A stretch of DNA of 44,173 nucleotides. Origin: Jaapia argillacea MUCL 33604. Its lineage: Eukaryota; Basidiomycota; Agaricomycetes; Jaapiales; Jaapiaceae. Location: positions 1 to 44,173 of the forward strand of contig KL197792.1 in NCBI GenBank assembly GCA_000697665.1, written 5' to 3'. The notes below the pieces were generated by a model, which was not told the DNA's origin, did no database searches, and worked only from the letters and a program-made list of their open reading frames with translations. The number at the start of each line of letters is the position of its first letter. Within the stretch, counting starts at the first letter, position 1. The position numbers were made by a program, and so were the translations under genes. Shown here one piece after another: positions 33,375 through 43,658 of this stretch.

Positions 33375-33724
33375 CGTACCTTTCAAAGACGGAGTCCCGA
33401 CTTGTCGAGAGCATGGTCGCAGGTCCTTCCAAGAGGAAGAAGCGCGGTGATAAACGTGGCGACTGAGGAAGGAATGGGTCAAGTTGCTCAGATTAGCATG
33501 AGCTTGTCGGCGTCTTCCATTGTGTAGACTTATTGGAATGCATATGATGCGATCATTTGATCGCAAGGACTGGGTTGTGCATCTACTTTTTCAGTACAGA
33601 CCAAGAAGGGAATCATCGATATCAAACACTGACAAAACGGTCAAACTCTGACGTACAGGCAAAAGCAGGAGTATAAAGGTACGACGTAGAAAGCGAGAAT
33701 CACGACATCCTTTTGGCATTGACC

Positions 33725-34319
33725 ATGCGACCCCAATCTGTCATCCCGTTCTTCGTGGCTCTGAGGAAGGCCGACTTCAACGAAGAAGCCTATGTCAAGG
33801 AGGAGGGCCAAGAGATGATTGTGAGATTCATAGGTGAAGACGAGAAGTGGAATGCTAACCGCCGGCTTTAGTATAGGGAGTCGACTGGTATCGTCGGTAG
33901 ATCGCAACGGTGGCCGTTGATCCTCACCGGGTTTTGCACCCACCGACCACATCACATACGTGGAGATGACGATCACGGTTGTAGGCCAAGCGATGATTCC
34001 GGGCGTCGGAGTGGGTGGTTGGGCAGGGATATGTATGCCCGCAGGTACTGTTAGGCCTTCATCCAGGGTTAGTCGGCCCATCTCTTTTGCATTAGCGCAT
34101 CTCATATGGGGTGGAAAGTGGGAGTATCGGGGGAGTTTCCAGCTGGCGGTCCAGCAAGATCAACGAACGCTTGTAGGTCAGGGCGTTGTGGGAATTGGCG
34201 AGACTGTTCAGGAGATACAAGACCGCTATGGAAAGGGCGAAATCTGGGTAACCACGACGGGCATGGGGCGTTGGAGCTGTAAAATTACGACAAAGGTCTT
34301 TGTGTTGGTAAAGGGGTGA
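33725..34319 (+). pseudogene. Tandem paralog 1, probably frameshifted
   Basis: Exon 1 (33725-33820) and a GTGAGA intron lead to an exon at 33872. The reading frame in use then changes near 33930-33950. The C-terminal frame (YVEMTITVVGQAMIPG, AHLIWGGKWEYRGSFQLAV, GETVQEIQDRYGKGEIWV, stop at 34317) is clearly coding and contains a 51-nt intron. It aligns with the next gene at GET(V/L)xxxxxR(Y/H)G and TxMGxW. Unless an unusual intron hides the shift, one base has been gained or lost. The family is not recognised. Confidence 0.45.
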
Positions 34320-34494
34320 TCAGATTGTGATGGGTATGCCATGACGTGTATCTTACCTTTGTAACCTTGTCTTGTAGCAGAATCAGATGTTCCCAAACCA
34401 TGAGTTTAATTAATCTGAAAATAGACATCGAATTCCTAGAGTATGAAGCGAAAAAGGGCGGAGCTGGGCTGAGAATGATTGGACGTGAACTTGG

Positions 34495-34500
34495 TATAAA
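34495..34500 (+). promoter_or_regulatory. TATA box of the 34.5-kb gene
   Basis: TATAAAA 18 nt before the first ATG (34513) and 48 nt before an in-frame ATG (34543). The spacing favours the second as the true start. Confidence 0.4.
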
Positions 34501-34512
34501 AGGGAAACACTG

Positions 34513-35176
34513 ATGATGGCGGATTGCTCACCTCGCTCTCCCATGACTACGTTAACGCCAGGATCCGCTGAGCCTACCCAAAGAATTGTCGCAAGAATGC
34601 GTGCAGGGGGAGTGGAAAGGAAAGAGCTGGTGTTTTGGGGTGTACTGGTGAGTTCAAGGTGGAATCAAGGATTGGATTTACACTAACGACGGTTTTGCAG
34701 CATAGAGTGGACGGGATCCCTGACTGCATCGGATGCGGGATGGGCATTCCAATCACGTTCAAGGATGCGGCCGGGTACCAGGACTTGGAGCCTGATGATT
34801 ACATTACGAGCATCTGGGTGGAAGCCTCTTTCACCCCTCGCCTTCTCGGCGGTGACCCAAACTCACTTATGATTGTGTACAGTGGGGAAGGGAAGCCTTT
34901 TTCCCAAGAGCCGGTAAGCTCAGAGTTGTATGTGCAAACTGTAGACTTACCGATCGAGGGTAGCGTTGTGCGTACCACGGTGGGACTAACGACCTAAGAG
35001 AAGAGGTAGTCGATGGGGTGCGACGCTGGGTTGTCAAAATGTTTGCGCCAGTGGGAGAGACTCTCAGGAACTTGCGTGAGAGACACGGCCAGACTACCGT
35101 CTGGGTCATGGGTACCAATATGGGCATGTGGACAGTTGATGTGGAGATTAAAGCCCGCGCATTGAAGGCGGTGTGA
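34513..35176 (+). CDS. Tandem paralog 2, orphan
   Basis: Exon 1 34513-34647 and exon 2 from 34701 read GIPDCIGCGMGIPITFKDA and DDYITSIWVEASFTPRLLGG. The frame then closes at 34997, but a third segment (35006-35176, VVDGVRRWVVKMFAPVGETL, then RHGQTTVWVMGTNMGMW) matches the end of paralog 1, so an intron must join them. The options are GTAAGC at 34915 with a GAG acceptor at 35005 (phase 0), or a shorter intron from GTAGCG. The true start may be the ATG at 34543. The product is about 180-200 aa, with no recognised domain or signal peptide. Confidence 0.5.
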
Positions 35177-35381
35177 AGAGGTATCAGGGGTCAATGAACG
35201 CATCCATCGCAATGGTTATTTTCATTCGACGCAACGGTAGATAACAGATGTATTGGGTTTAATGACGCGACCAATGCATGATCTGCGTTTGATCTGAAGC
35301 GAACCTGGAGGCAAGGATTAGTTATTGAGCGAAGAAAGAGAAGGAAAATCGACAGGTGACGTGACAAAAAGTAGGCCAAGT

Positions 35382-36095
35382 CTACCATTTCTGAACGGTG
35401 GAAGACCTGGAATACGAGGAACTAGTGTGTTGTTTCATGTCAGAGTTTTCCAAGGAAAAAGGGAGAGACTTACGGGAAGGAATGGAATCTGACTGTTTTG
35501 ATACGAGTGCGTTGCCTGACGATGGGTACTTGCCAACGGCGGTAGGAGGTTTCGGGGTGCCCTGGCAACATTAATGTCCGAACAGCGGACTGGTGAGTGG
35601 CACTTTGGGTAGGAACAGGAAACACCCCAGAGGAAAACTGGCGTTCAGGAGAGACATCTGGTACCCCTAAACCCTTGCTTACTAGTCTCGCACCCGAAGG
35701 TACGAGGGAAAGCGCGCTTACTAGCGGCATTGCTTTTTGAACGGGGATCCCAGACATCTCTTTCCTCGCAACCAGAGGCAAAGTGAAAAGGAATTGAGTG
35801 ATGAAACTTACCGTCGGTAGACCTGATCCTCCCAACATTGACCCGACGTAAACTCTAACCAGCGACTCCTGATGGAACGTAGAGTCGGTAAGTGAGAGAC
35901 GGCGTAGCAGCATGGCTGTACGACGGAGCTCTGAGGTACCGTACTCGGAAGGCGGGGTGTGGCGTCGAAGCAGCTTGGTGTTGGGTTTTGAAGTGTGGAG
36001 GTGGAAGAGGGCGTTTGAAAGCCACAAGAAAGGGCTGGAAAGCGTAGAAGTGTGAGTCAGAACAATTGTGAGAGAATGAAACTGATTTACTCACC
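35382..36095 (-). CDS. Orphan spliced gene carrying the two-hairpin element
   Basis: Exons about 36095 and upstream (NNWRYNWDTNLR), 35812-36034, 35474-35673 and 35382-35421. The second reads PFLWLSNALFHLHTSKPNTK and ends GSMLGGSGLPT before a GTAAGT donor. The third reads GLGVPDVSPERQFSSGVF and runs to VRFHSFP. The last ends SSTVQKW. The 138-nt intron between exons two and three contains the 73-nt hairpin element at its 3' end. An acceptor at AAG|GGT keeps the frame; CTAG or TTTAG acceptors nearby would shift it. The 5' end is not resolved and no family is recognised. Confidence 0.45.
35668..35740 (-). ncRNA. Recurrent two-hairpin element, copy C
   Basis: On the minus strand: AAAGC/GCUUU with an inner GC-rich stem and UAGUAA loop, then CUCGUACC-UUCG-GGUGCGAG, a fully paired 8-bp stem capped by UUCG, then the fixed tail. 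Stem bases differ from copies A and D at several pairs but pairing is kept. Confidence 0.55.
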
Positions 36096-36120
36096 GGAGA
36101 TTGGTATCCCAGTTGTACCT

Positions 36121-37088
36121 CCAATTATTGCTTCACCTCCGTGGCTCGAACTCGGTTCGTTGTCGGAGAGAGTGCAGAATTGACCGACGACGAAAAATGG
36201 GCGTGAGCGAATGCCGCGTAAGGGGGCGGGAAAGGATGAAAGGTCGAGTGGTAGGCGTTACAGGAGATGGACAAGCTCAGAGTGAGGCTTGGGTGATGGT
36301 GGTGAATCAGGGTGGTGCGCGTGAATGACAAGTCGGAAGCGCAGACTAGATGATAGAGGTGATGGGGTGGGGTGTTGCACATATCCCGGAATGATGGTGG
36401 AGTTGTGTGTTTGTGGTGCTGGGATGGTGAAGGAGCTGTGAACGAAAATATTGAATTACTGATAATAGCAGAAGAGATCGAGTTGTGACTGACCAGAACG
36501 CTTTAGAACTCTCTGATTCAGGCCAAAACGTTTACCAATTGATGGTTTGTACCTCTCAGCCTATGCCAGCGGTGTGGCAAGAGAGATGATAGGAGGAGGA
36601 AGAGTGCAGGACACGGGATTCATGGAGCGAATTGGGGATCGAGGAATTTGGAGTCACTGGCATCGCCGTGTAGTCGTGGTTTGAGGTCATTGCTGGTTGC
36701 AAAGTCTTGTAAACGAGGGATATTTGTGTTGAAGGAACGGTAGATTAGAATTGGAACGAGAGTGAAGAGAGGACGTGCGGCAATTGGGTGGTTGGAGTGT
36801 GAGTTCAAAGGCGCTTGGTGGAATTTAATCCAAAACGTCATACTGGGCATAGTCCAAGTTGATGATTCCTTTCTTTTAGGAGATTTGAGCATCGTATCTT
36901 TATTAGAATGGTATATACAAATGTTTATGGAGAGACAGGTGTACTGGCGAATTCCCCGAGAAGGGAATGTGAACGTCTATGGGAACTGAAGGAGGCTAAG
37001 ATGTGTACTAAACTGCAAACTCCGGGCTCTCTATGGATGAAACCAATCCTCTTAGGAGGCTTACGACGCTCGCCCTCTAGTGAGTAGT
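36121..37088. other. No secure gene
   Basis: An uninterrupted minus-strand ORF with ATG and stop at 36620-36892 (90 aa, TMPSMTFWIKFHQAP) is the best candidate but has no homologous partner here. The palindrome at 36951-36968 lies just upstream of it. Confidence 0.3.
36951..36968. repeat. TTCCC/GGGAA palindrome, copy 6
   Basis: ATTCCCC-GAGA-AGGGAATG. Member of the seven-site set. Confidence 0.4.
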
Positions 37089-37551
37089 TTATGGTGCAGG
37101 TGAGTTGTTGTGATGGGAGCGTGAGGGTACTGAGTAGGTGCCGAGGTGGGGTGAGGTCTGAGGATCGATCTTAGGGTCGCGCGGAGGGCTTCTGAGATGT
37201 TGAGGGGGTGAAGAAGGGTTTGTGAAGTGGGAGGGAGGAGCTGTCAAAAGTTAACTTGTTAATTAGCAGTAAACGACAGCAGAATGTATACATTGGCTTA
37301 CCTTGACAAAGGAGGGGTTGGGCAAGGGTGTCGTCGGGCGTTGAGTAGGATTGGGCGGATATGAGTGACGGCGGGGTGTTCAGAGGTAGAAGAGAATGGT
37401 ACGAATCGTCGTTGGGGTTCTGGAGGCGAGAGAAAGAACTGGAATTCAAATGTGGGGCGGTTAGTGGGAGAATACATGGGAATTCGAACATGTACTCACT
37501 TGGACTTCAGAGACCTGGGATTCTTATCATGCTGACGGTGCTTTACATTTC
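37089..37551 (-). CDS. Ser/Pro-rich orphan, 5' end missing
   Basis: Exons 37500-37551, 37302-37438 and 37089-37240 join in phase across introns of 61 nt each. They read KHRQHDKNPRSLKSNSFSRL, NPNDDSYHSLLPLNTPPSL, and a Pro-rich tail ending SHHNNSPAP. There is no ATG in the first exon listed, which starts at a TTTCAG acceptor, so upstream exons are missing. It looks like a disordered protein; the function is unknown. Confidence 0.45.
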
Positions 37552-38444
37552 CTGAAATGCCGTAGCTTCCTGGCGGGATGATTGAAGTAGCGTTGGGTTA
37601 TTTTGGGTGGAGGGTGTGAGGAAGTCGGGTGTGGGGAAAGATTGGCGGCTTGGAAGAAGAGAAAGATAGTTGAAAGGGTGGCCGGGAGTGACGAAAGGAC
37701 GTCGTACAGCGTGATTGGGGTGATGGAGAGGGTGGAAAGAAGTGTAGTTTGAAAATGGTTAGTTTGGTCAAAAGTGAAATACGAAGGTTTGTTGACTCAC
37801 ATTGGCAGCCATGACCCTAAGAACTGGTTCTAATACCATTTCCTAACATCTCCTGACATCATGCGGCTACCTTCCAGCGTAAAGGAGGGCGATAGGGAGA
37901 GCGATTGGACACTCGATCCCGGTGGGTATGTAGTCGTGTAGCAGACTTTAAGTGAGTGGAGGGAAAAGAGTGGAGGTTTGCAAAGCATAGTAAAGTGGTA
38001 GATCTGGAGTTTGAAGGGTGAGAGGGTGTCGGGTAGTTGTCAAAAACGCGATGATGGTTGGGACAGAATGATCAAGTGTAGCCAAATGCTGGTGGCCAAG
38101 TCGGCTTGTGGCTGAACCGGCGTTTGCCGGTAAGCAGACTGTACCGACCTGCACTGCGTTCTGGAGCGTCTGAGCTTCACTACATGTGAACGTATGGGTT
38201 GGTATATGGACTGATAATTGTCTCGTTGGTTGTGAGGGCCTTTTATTTAATTATTGGTCGGTTTGAGGAATGAGTAGGAGCGATGAAGGGCGTGTTAAAG
38301 TCAGCAATATTTGATTGATGCAATTTATGGTACTACAAAGGTTGGGAGTATAGAGGAACGTATTGGATGGGAATGGTTATGCGTAGAAAGGTACGAGAGC
38401 TGTGTGATTGTAGGTGAACAGACCAATGTAACTACACTGGTTAT
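37552..38444. other. Spacer with recurrent motifs
   Basis: Holds the CGGTA/TACCG motif (38111-38148) and a block at 37870-37915 that matches 41756-41808 (GGGAGAGCG, CACTCGATC). The two motifs stand in the same order and orientation as at 41.7-42.2 kb, where the two-hairpin element lies between them. No secure gene. Confidence 0.4.
38111..38148. repeat. CGGTA/TACCG hairpin motif, copy 5
   Basis: GCTGAACCGGCGTTTGCCGG then TAAGCAGACTGTACCGAC. Two alternative hairpins are possible: CCGGC/GCCGG or CGGTA/TACCG. Confidence 0.5.
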
Positions 38445-39554
38445 CTACAAATCGTGTGAGGGTGAACCATATAGGGATGGAGAGACGGTGGGAGCATGTC
38501 CAGACTCTATGAAGGGTGAGGAAGGGTGTAAAGGCGTTTGATGCGAAGAGGGACTTACGGAGATCGTAGGGATGACTATCTTGAAAGCTATCAGATGACA
38601 GGCGATTGCGGTCGATGTGAGCTGCAGAAATACGACCACGGATGTCACGAATCTGTTGAACAATGCGGAGTTGATTCGACAACAAGGCAAAGTGTTCTTC
38701 AAGCAACTGATTCGATTCGAGTGCTATGGCTTTTCGACGGTGGTTGATGGTCTCCATGCGAGCGCGTTGAAGGGCATGCAATTTTTGAAGGGAGTCGAGG
38801 TGTGAGTTGTAGGAGAGTAAGATGGCATCACAAGATGGGAGGTCGTGAAACATCGTCCCAAGAGTATGTTCGGAGAGGGTTATGGCGGGAGCTGAGAAAG
38901 AAAATTAGTTATTGGAAGAAGTTCAAGCTGGAAGACATACCAGGGCGCTCTTCAACGGGATTAGGTTGGGTCGCTGTATGCGCATCGCTTGATGATGGAG
39001 CGCTCGAGCGAGGGAGGGGAGAGTGGTGGGGATGTATCTGTTCTGTGGCTTGTGCATTCGCGTCCATGTCCATGTCAAGGACACCGGATTGCATGGCATG
39101 TCCGTCATTGAGATTGTCGTCGAGGACCTCGCCGTCTTGATGTAGAGACTTGTTGGCACTGTTGCTCCCGGCTGCCTCGCTCCCATCGACATCACCGCCA
39201 GCAAGGCCGCTCCCAACTACTTCTCTCCCAAGGACATGGTCGACTTGAAGGGCAGGGTCATCTGCGAGAGGAACATTACCTGCATCATGACGGACTGGAA
39301 CTGAGGCGACTGGACCACCGTTCTGAGTAGCAGTGCCATAGATCTTCCCAGGGTGGACAGGATCTACTGGCGAGTGGGTGGGTTCAGCGAGAGTGGCAAC
39401 GGGATGAGACGCCAATGAGTCTGTCATGACAGAGTCCAAAAGGTCGGACGGGATATCAGGAAGATCGCTCTGAGGAAATTGATTCCATAGTGAGTCGCTA
39501 ATGAGAGAAATGAGAATGTTAATGGTAGTAATAGGAGAGGACTGACTCTGACAT
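38445..39554 (-). CDS. Orphan 319-aa protein with a coiled-coil-like region
   Basis: Four exons, 39547-39554 (8 nt), 38941-39497, 38559-38891 and 38445-38506, with introns of 49, 49 and 52 nt, all in phase. The first half is acidic and low in structure (VHPGKIYGTATQNGG, DMDMDANAQATEQ). The third exon has a long charged helix: LDSLQKLHALQRARMETINH, RRKAIALESNQLLEEHFALL, SNQLRIVQQIRDIRGR, likely a coiled coil and so an interaction surface. Clean introns and balanced codon use support it. The short first exon follows from the phase of the GTCAGT donor at 39546. Function unknown. Confidence 0.65.
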
Positions 39555-41755
39555 CTTGGACGGACGTGATAATCGCGTAGCCAAAACGAATTGGGGCTTT
39601 ATGGGTGGAGGACGCGACGGGACTCGATGGGCGTTCGAGGTTAACCGAGTAAGAGAGAGGGTGAAGAGAAGTTGGGAGAAATAGAAGGTAAAGAAGCGTA
39701 CTTGTGAGGGGATCCACATGTGGACCGAGCCATTTCGAAGTTGAGGCTAGAATTTTTGGTCCATATGGATGAGATGATATTCAAGTTTAAGGGATAGTGG
39801 TGGGCGACGATGTGGATTGCAATGTAGTCCGAGTAGAAGGAAAGGACGGGTGCAGGCCATGTAAGATGGGATGTGCGAGAATAAAACGGAGCAGAAAGGG
39901 GACGTGCCGATAGATTGGAAGAGGAAGCAGTGGTATTTGGAGGAAAGAGCCCCCGAATAACTGATGGGAGAAGTTGACATACCATAAATGCATTTTCCCC
40001 TGCCAGCTTCGCCATTCCCCAAAAGGGGGATGGAAGCTTGATGGGGAGGCCGACTTCTTGGGTGATACATGGCAAGTCTGGAAATCAGAGGTGTTCTGAC
40101 AAGCATGGCTGTCTGAACATCACTCTGAAGAGCAGTACTTGGGGCGTAGGCGAGGAAACGAAGTTTCAACCTTGACTGGACATCAAGTCGAATTCGAAGC
40201 CTGATTGAGAGATGACGTCACGAGCTATCTGGTAACTGTGTCGACTGATTGCGCGTGGATGTCGAATTTGCATGGGGATCAGAAAAGTAGGTACAGCTGA
40301 GATGGTGGCTTGATCTGGGAGGGTCGACTGGCATGAATTCTCACCTCACACTTTGAGACATGGCTCCGAATATTTGAGGTCTTGAAAGTAGTACAGATAT
40401 ATGGCATAAATGGGAGAATAAGCGAAGAATGGGTTAGGAGTGGTTTGCAGTGCTCATCGTGGTTGGTGCACTCGACAATGTCCGAAGTGAGGTCATTTCA
40501 AACTCCGTGCACAGGACTTACCTTGGTCGCCCATGCTGCTCGTACTCGATGCTCGTGTTCAGAGTTGAAGGCTAAACTGATTATATCATAAATTCTCTCT
40601 CAAGTAATAAATACATGTTTGTATCATGACTACTTGAACGCATAAAAATCTCTGCAAGCGGTCGAGAAATAGACGTGGAACTGAAATGGAAATGAGTACT
40701 CTAAGCGTACATCAGGGATTGGATGTTGCAAATAGGTGGTCGGGAGATGCGTCAGCCTCCAAATCTAAAACTGTGTCCTAAGGACGAATGCGAGAAGGCG
40801 TGAGGTGAGGAGGGTGGGGTAGGATGGTGGGAGGCAGGTTCATAAATGCGAACAAGACCGGTACCCTCAGTGAGGGCACCAGTTGGAATGAGGTATTATT
40901 GGTGGTAGGAAGTAGGATTGAACCTATCGCGACCGCTACAAAAGCAATTGCGAGGGTCGTATGTCGGGGGTTAGCTGGGTTGGTCAGAGTCGAGTTTGCG
41001 TGTGGTTGAGACGAGGCTGGTAGTGGGATAAGGTCAGAAGGGTTGCAAGAGTGACATAAACACGAATAACAACAGACTTTTTGACATACCATGAGACCGT
41101 ATACTCGTCGTGTGATGCCCATTGACCCCCTACTACATCCCTAGTATGAAGGCAGCTCATTTCGATCGGGGGCGCGGAAGTTCGAGTCGTGGTAGGCGGG
41201 GAGTGGATAGGGTGCGAGTTGAAGTGAATGGACGCGTGGTAGACGAAGCTGCTGCTTCGTCTGGTGTTCTTGGTCGCTCAGAAATCGTCCTCGGTGATAT
41301 GCAACCAACAGCGAGGCCGGTGCTGCATTGGTTGGAGGGAAGTGGTTGTTGAGGTATTGGGTCGAGTCCGAGTTTGCGGGGTTGGCGATACGCAAGGTGT
41401 CGTTATATAGCGTCGTTTGTGGTCGTGAGAATGGTGTGAAATAGATGAAAAGTCAAACGGGCAGCCATAAGGGCAACCTGAGTTGATATCGGGGGAGGGC
41501 GGGGAGTGGTTGAGTGATGCACGGGTTCGGCTGTTCGGATGGCAAAAGTGGGTGTTGCGGCAGTGTCTTATTGACCAGGAGATGTGGTGGGACGTGTGGA
41601 TGGATGGGTAGAGGCAGTGGAAAGACTATAAAATCGAAAATGAGCCAATTAGTATGAAAAAGACAAAAAATTGAATATCTTATTGACCTTCGCATCCGAG
41701 ACCTCAATTCTGAGCCCAACTAGTCCTCCAATAGCTCCCTGGCCTATGCCAGCTT
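39555..41755. other. Gene-poor stretch, scattered minus-strand exons possible
   Basis: 40091-40146 matches the motif at 29693-29747. The palindrome at 40014-40031 lies 32 nt before a GTATGT donor on the minus strand. A minus-strand frame at 40778-41030 (TTLAIAFVAVAIGSIL, a possible membrane segment) is opposed by an open plus-strand frame over the same bases, so I call neither. Confidence 0.3.
40014..40031. repeat. TTCCC/GGGAA palindrome, copy 7
   Basis: ATTCCCC-AAAA-GGGGGAT. Member of the seven-site set. Confidence 0.4.
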
Positions 41756-41965
41756 CGTTCCAGTGACTTGAGAGGGTGGGAGGGAGAGCGCGCGGGCACT
41801 CGATCTGGGGAGAAGGGCGAACGGCGCCAATTCGTTCGGAGACGTTGTTGCGATGGGTTGCGTGTCGTTGAAATCATGAGAAGGGTGTAGATGTATGATA
41901 AGGACAAGCAAATGAAAGTAAGAAGACTCACTGGATGTGATTCGAGAGTTACTATGCGCTGTCCC

Positions 41966-42038
41966 TAAACCCTTGCTTACTAGACTCGAGCACGAGGCTC
42001 GAGGGAAAGCGCCACTTACTAGCGGTATCGCTTTTTGA
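41966..42038 (-). ncRNA. Recurrent two-hairpin element, copy D
   Basis: Minus strand: AAAGCG/CGCUUU, bulge AUA, CCGC/GUGG, loop UAGUAA, then CUCGAGC/GCUCGAG (7 bp), then CUAGUAAGCAAGGGUUUA. It is followed 40 nt on by a likely donor GTGAGT at 41936. Upstream lies the CGGTA/TACCG motif. Confidence 0.55.
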
Positions 42039-42156
42039 TTAGGACATGGGCACAGCTGGTTCTCGAATACACAAACCAGCAAGTGGAAGAAGCTGATCAA
42101 TGGGATAGAGTACAGGCAAGGTGGATACAGGAAAACGCGTTGTCAGTGCTGTGGTG

Positions 42157-42194
42157 GCTGAACCGGCAATTGCCGGTAAGCAGACTGTACCGAC
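42157..42194. repeat. CGGTA/TACCG hairpin motif, copy 6
   Basis: GCTGAACCGGCAATTGCCGG then TAAGCAGACTGTACCGAC. Nearly identical to 38111-38148, and followed in both by GAGCGTCTGA about 20 nt on. Confidence 0.55.
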
Positions 42195-42539
42195 TTTGCG
42201 GCGATTTGGGAGCGTCTGAACGTCAGTACATAGACTATATGCGTGCATATATTCATATATGATGTTCCTAATACTGGTGGGGATCTAATAATAGAATTTG
42301 AGGCGTTTTAGGCGACTGGTTTGAGCGGTGTAAGCTATGTAAAACTGAATGGAATATCATTTGACATATTTACAACAGGTACAGAATAAGTATAACAGGA
42401 ATGGAGGGTCAAGCAGAGGAAATATAATATAGAGAAAGTATGTGGATGGAGAGGGAGGGGCAATTGTGGTGAGGGAAAGCGCAAGGGTAGAGATAATGGT
42501 GTGATGGTGGGTGAGGGGAGGAGTACACGGTCCACCGCG

Positions 42540-43110
42540 GGTGACAAGACAGGACAGTGTCGCAGGTGGGAAATGACGGGCTCGAGGACAGAGCTGAGGA
42601 GAGGTGTGGAAGATGAGGTGGCGCGTGGTATGGCAGAGGGTGGAAGACTGACGCAGGCAACAGAACAGGATAATGTCGCGAGGAGGAAATTACTTACTGA
42701 TGAATGGTGCCGGAGACAGGACAGTGTCGTGGAGAGGTGGCGTCGGTGATGAGGTGTGTGGAAGGTGAAGGTGGCGCGAGGTATGAGATAGTGTCGAAGA
42801 CTGGCAGAGGCAACAGGAGAGGACAGTGTCGTGGGAGGGAGATAACTGGCTGATGTGGTGGCGCCAGAGACAGGACAATGTCGTGGGGAGGTGACGTGCA
42901 CGACAGTACACCAGCAAGGATGAAGAGGGACGGGAGGACAGGACAGTGTCGAGGCAAGGACAATTGACTAGTAATGGGTCGGCACTGTCGTGCCGACAGT
43001 GCCGATCAGAGACGGTGTCCATAGGACATGACGACAATGCTAGGGTTAGGCCTCCGAGAAGGGACGACATGTGAGGGGGGCACGGACAGTGTCGGAGACA
43101 GATGTGAGAG
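42540..43110. repeat. GTGTCG repeat field
   Basis: About ten degenerate units of the form GGACAGTGTCG at 42553, 42668, 42720, 42788, 42821, 42873, 42941 and 43084, mixed with AGGTGGCG-like blocks, spaced 33-143 nt. The open minus-strand frames here are by-products of this composition. Confidence 0.6.
42981..43003. repeat. Perfect 10-bp inverted repeat
   Basis: GGCACTGTCG-TGC-CGACAGTGCC. The arms contain the ACAGTG/CACTGT core of the surrounding repeat field. Confidence 0.75.
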
Positions 43111-43658
43111 TGGCAAACGGGTTGGGTTAGGATCAGATTGTTGAGATCTCCCGTTATCTTATCTTATCTGCTGCTCAGTTGTTCAGATCTCAGAAACTGT
43201 CCGCCATGAAATCTACGCTTGATTTATGGGAGAATAGTGTTATGCTTGAGGATCTATATATGGTGAGATCAGATACTGTATTGTCACAATCAAAGCAGCA
43301 GTCACACATCACAGCTGATTTTTGTCTATGCATAATACAATCGAAAGCAAGTCTGACTTCAATACTGGTGCTGCAGAGGACGATACTCCCCTCACAAAGG
43401 AGGTAAAGAAGAATAATGAAGAGGATTCAGAACAAACCAGATGGCAGGCGGTCAACCTGCATTAGGCTCTAGCACATCAAGTAACTCTTGAGTAATTTGC
43501 TATCAAGAAGTACAACTCTGTAGAATATGTTGCATTTGTTGCATTATAATCTTCGTTCAATCCTTTCCGGCCATCAGTACAGGTATCTGCCAGTACATCA
43601 CCAGAAAACAACAAGATAACATTACAATATTCGAGAGGCGACATCGGAGGATTGCCGA

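Noticed and set aside
40824-41009. Plus-strand 61-aa ORF opposite a possible membrane protein.
   Set aside because: Both strands are open and neither has paralog or splice evidence.
5861-42038. A conserved peptide (QKAIPLxSGAFP...SKGLG) read from the two-hairpin element.
   Set aside because: Third codon positions are as conserved as the others in the fixed blocks, while stem bases covary. This fits RNA constraint, not protein.
42335-43070. Minus-strand ORFs of 89-188 aa in the GTGTCG field.
   Set aside because: They consist of repeated RHCPV/DTVLS translations of the repeat and show no protein-like variety.
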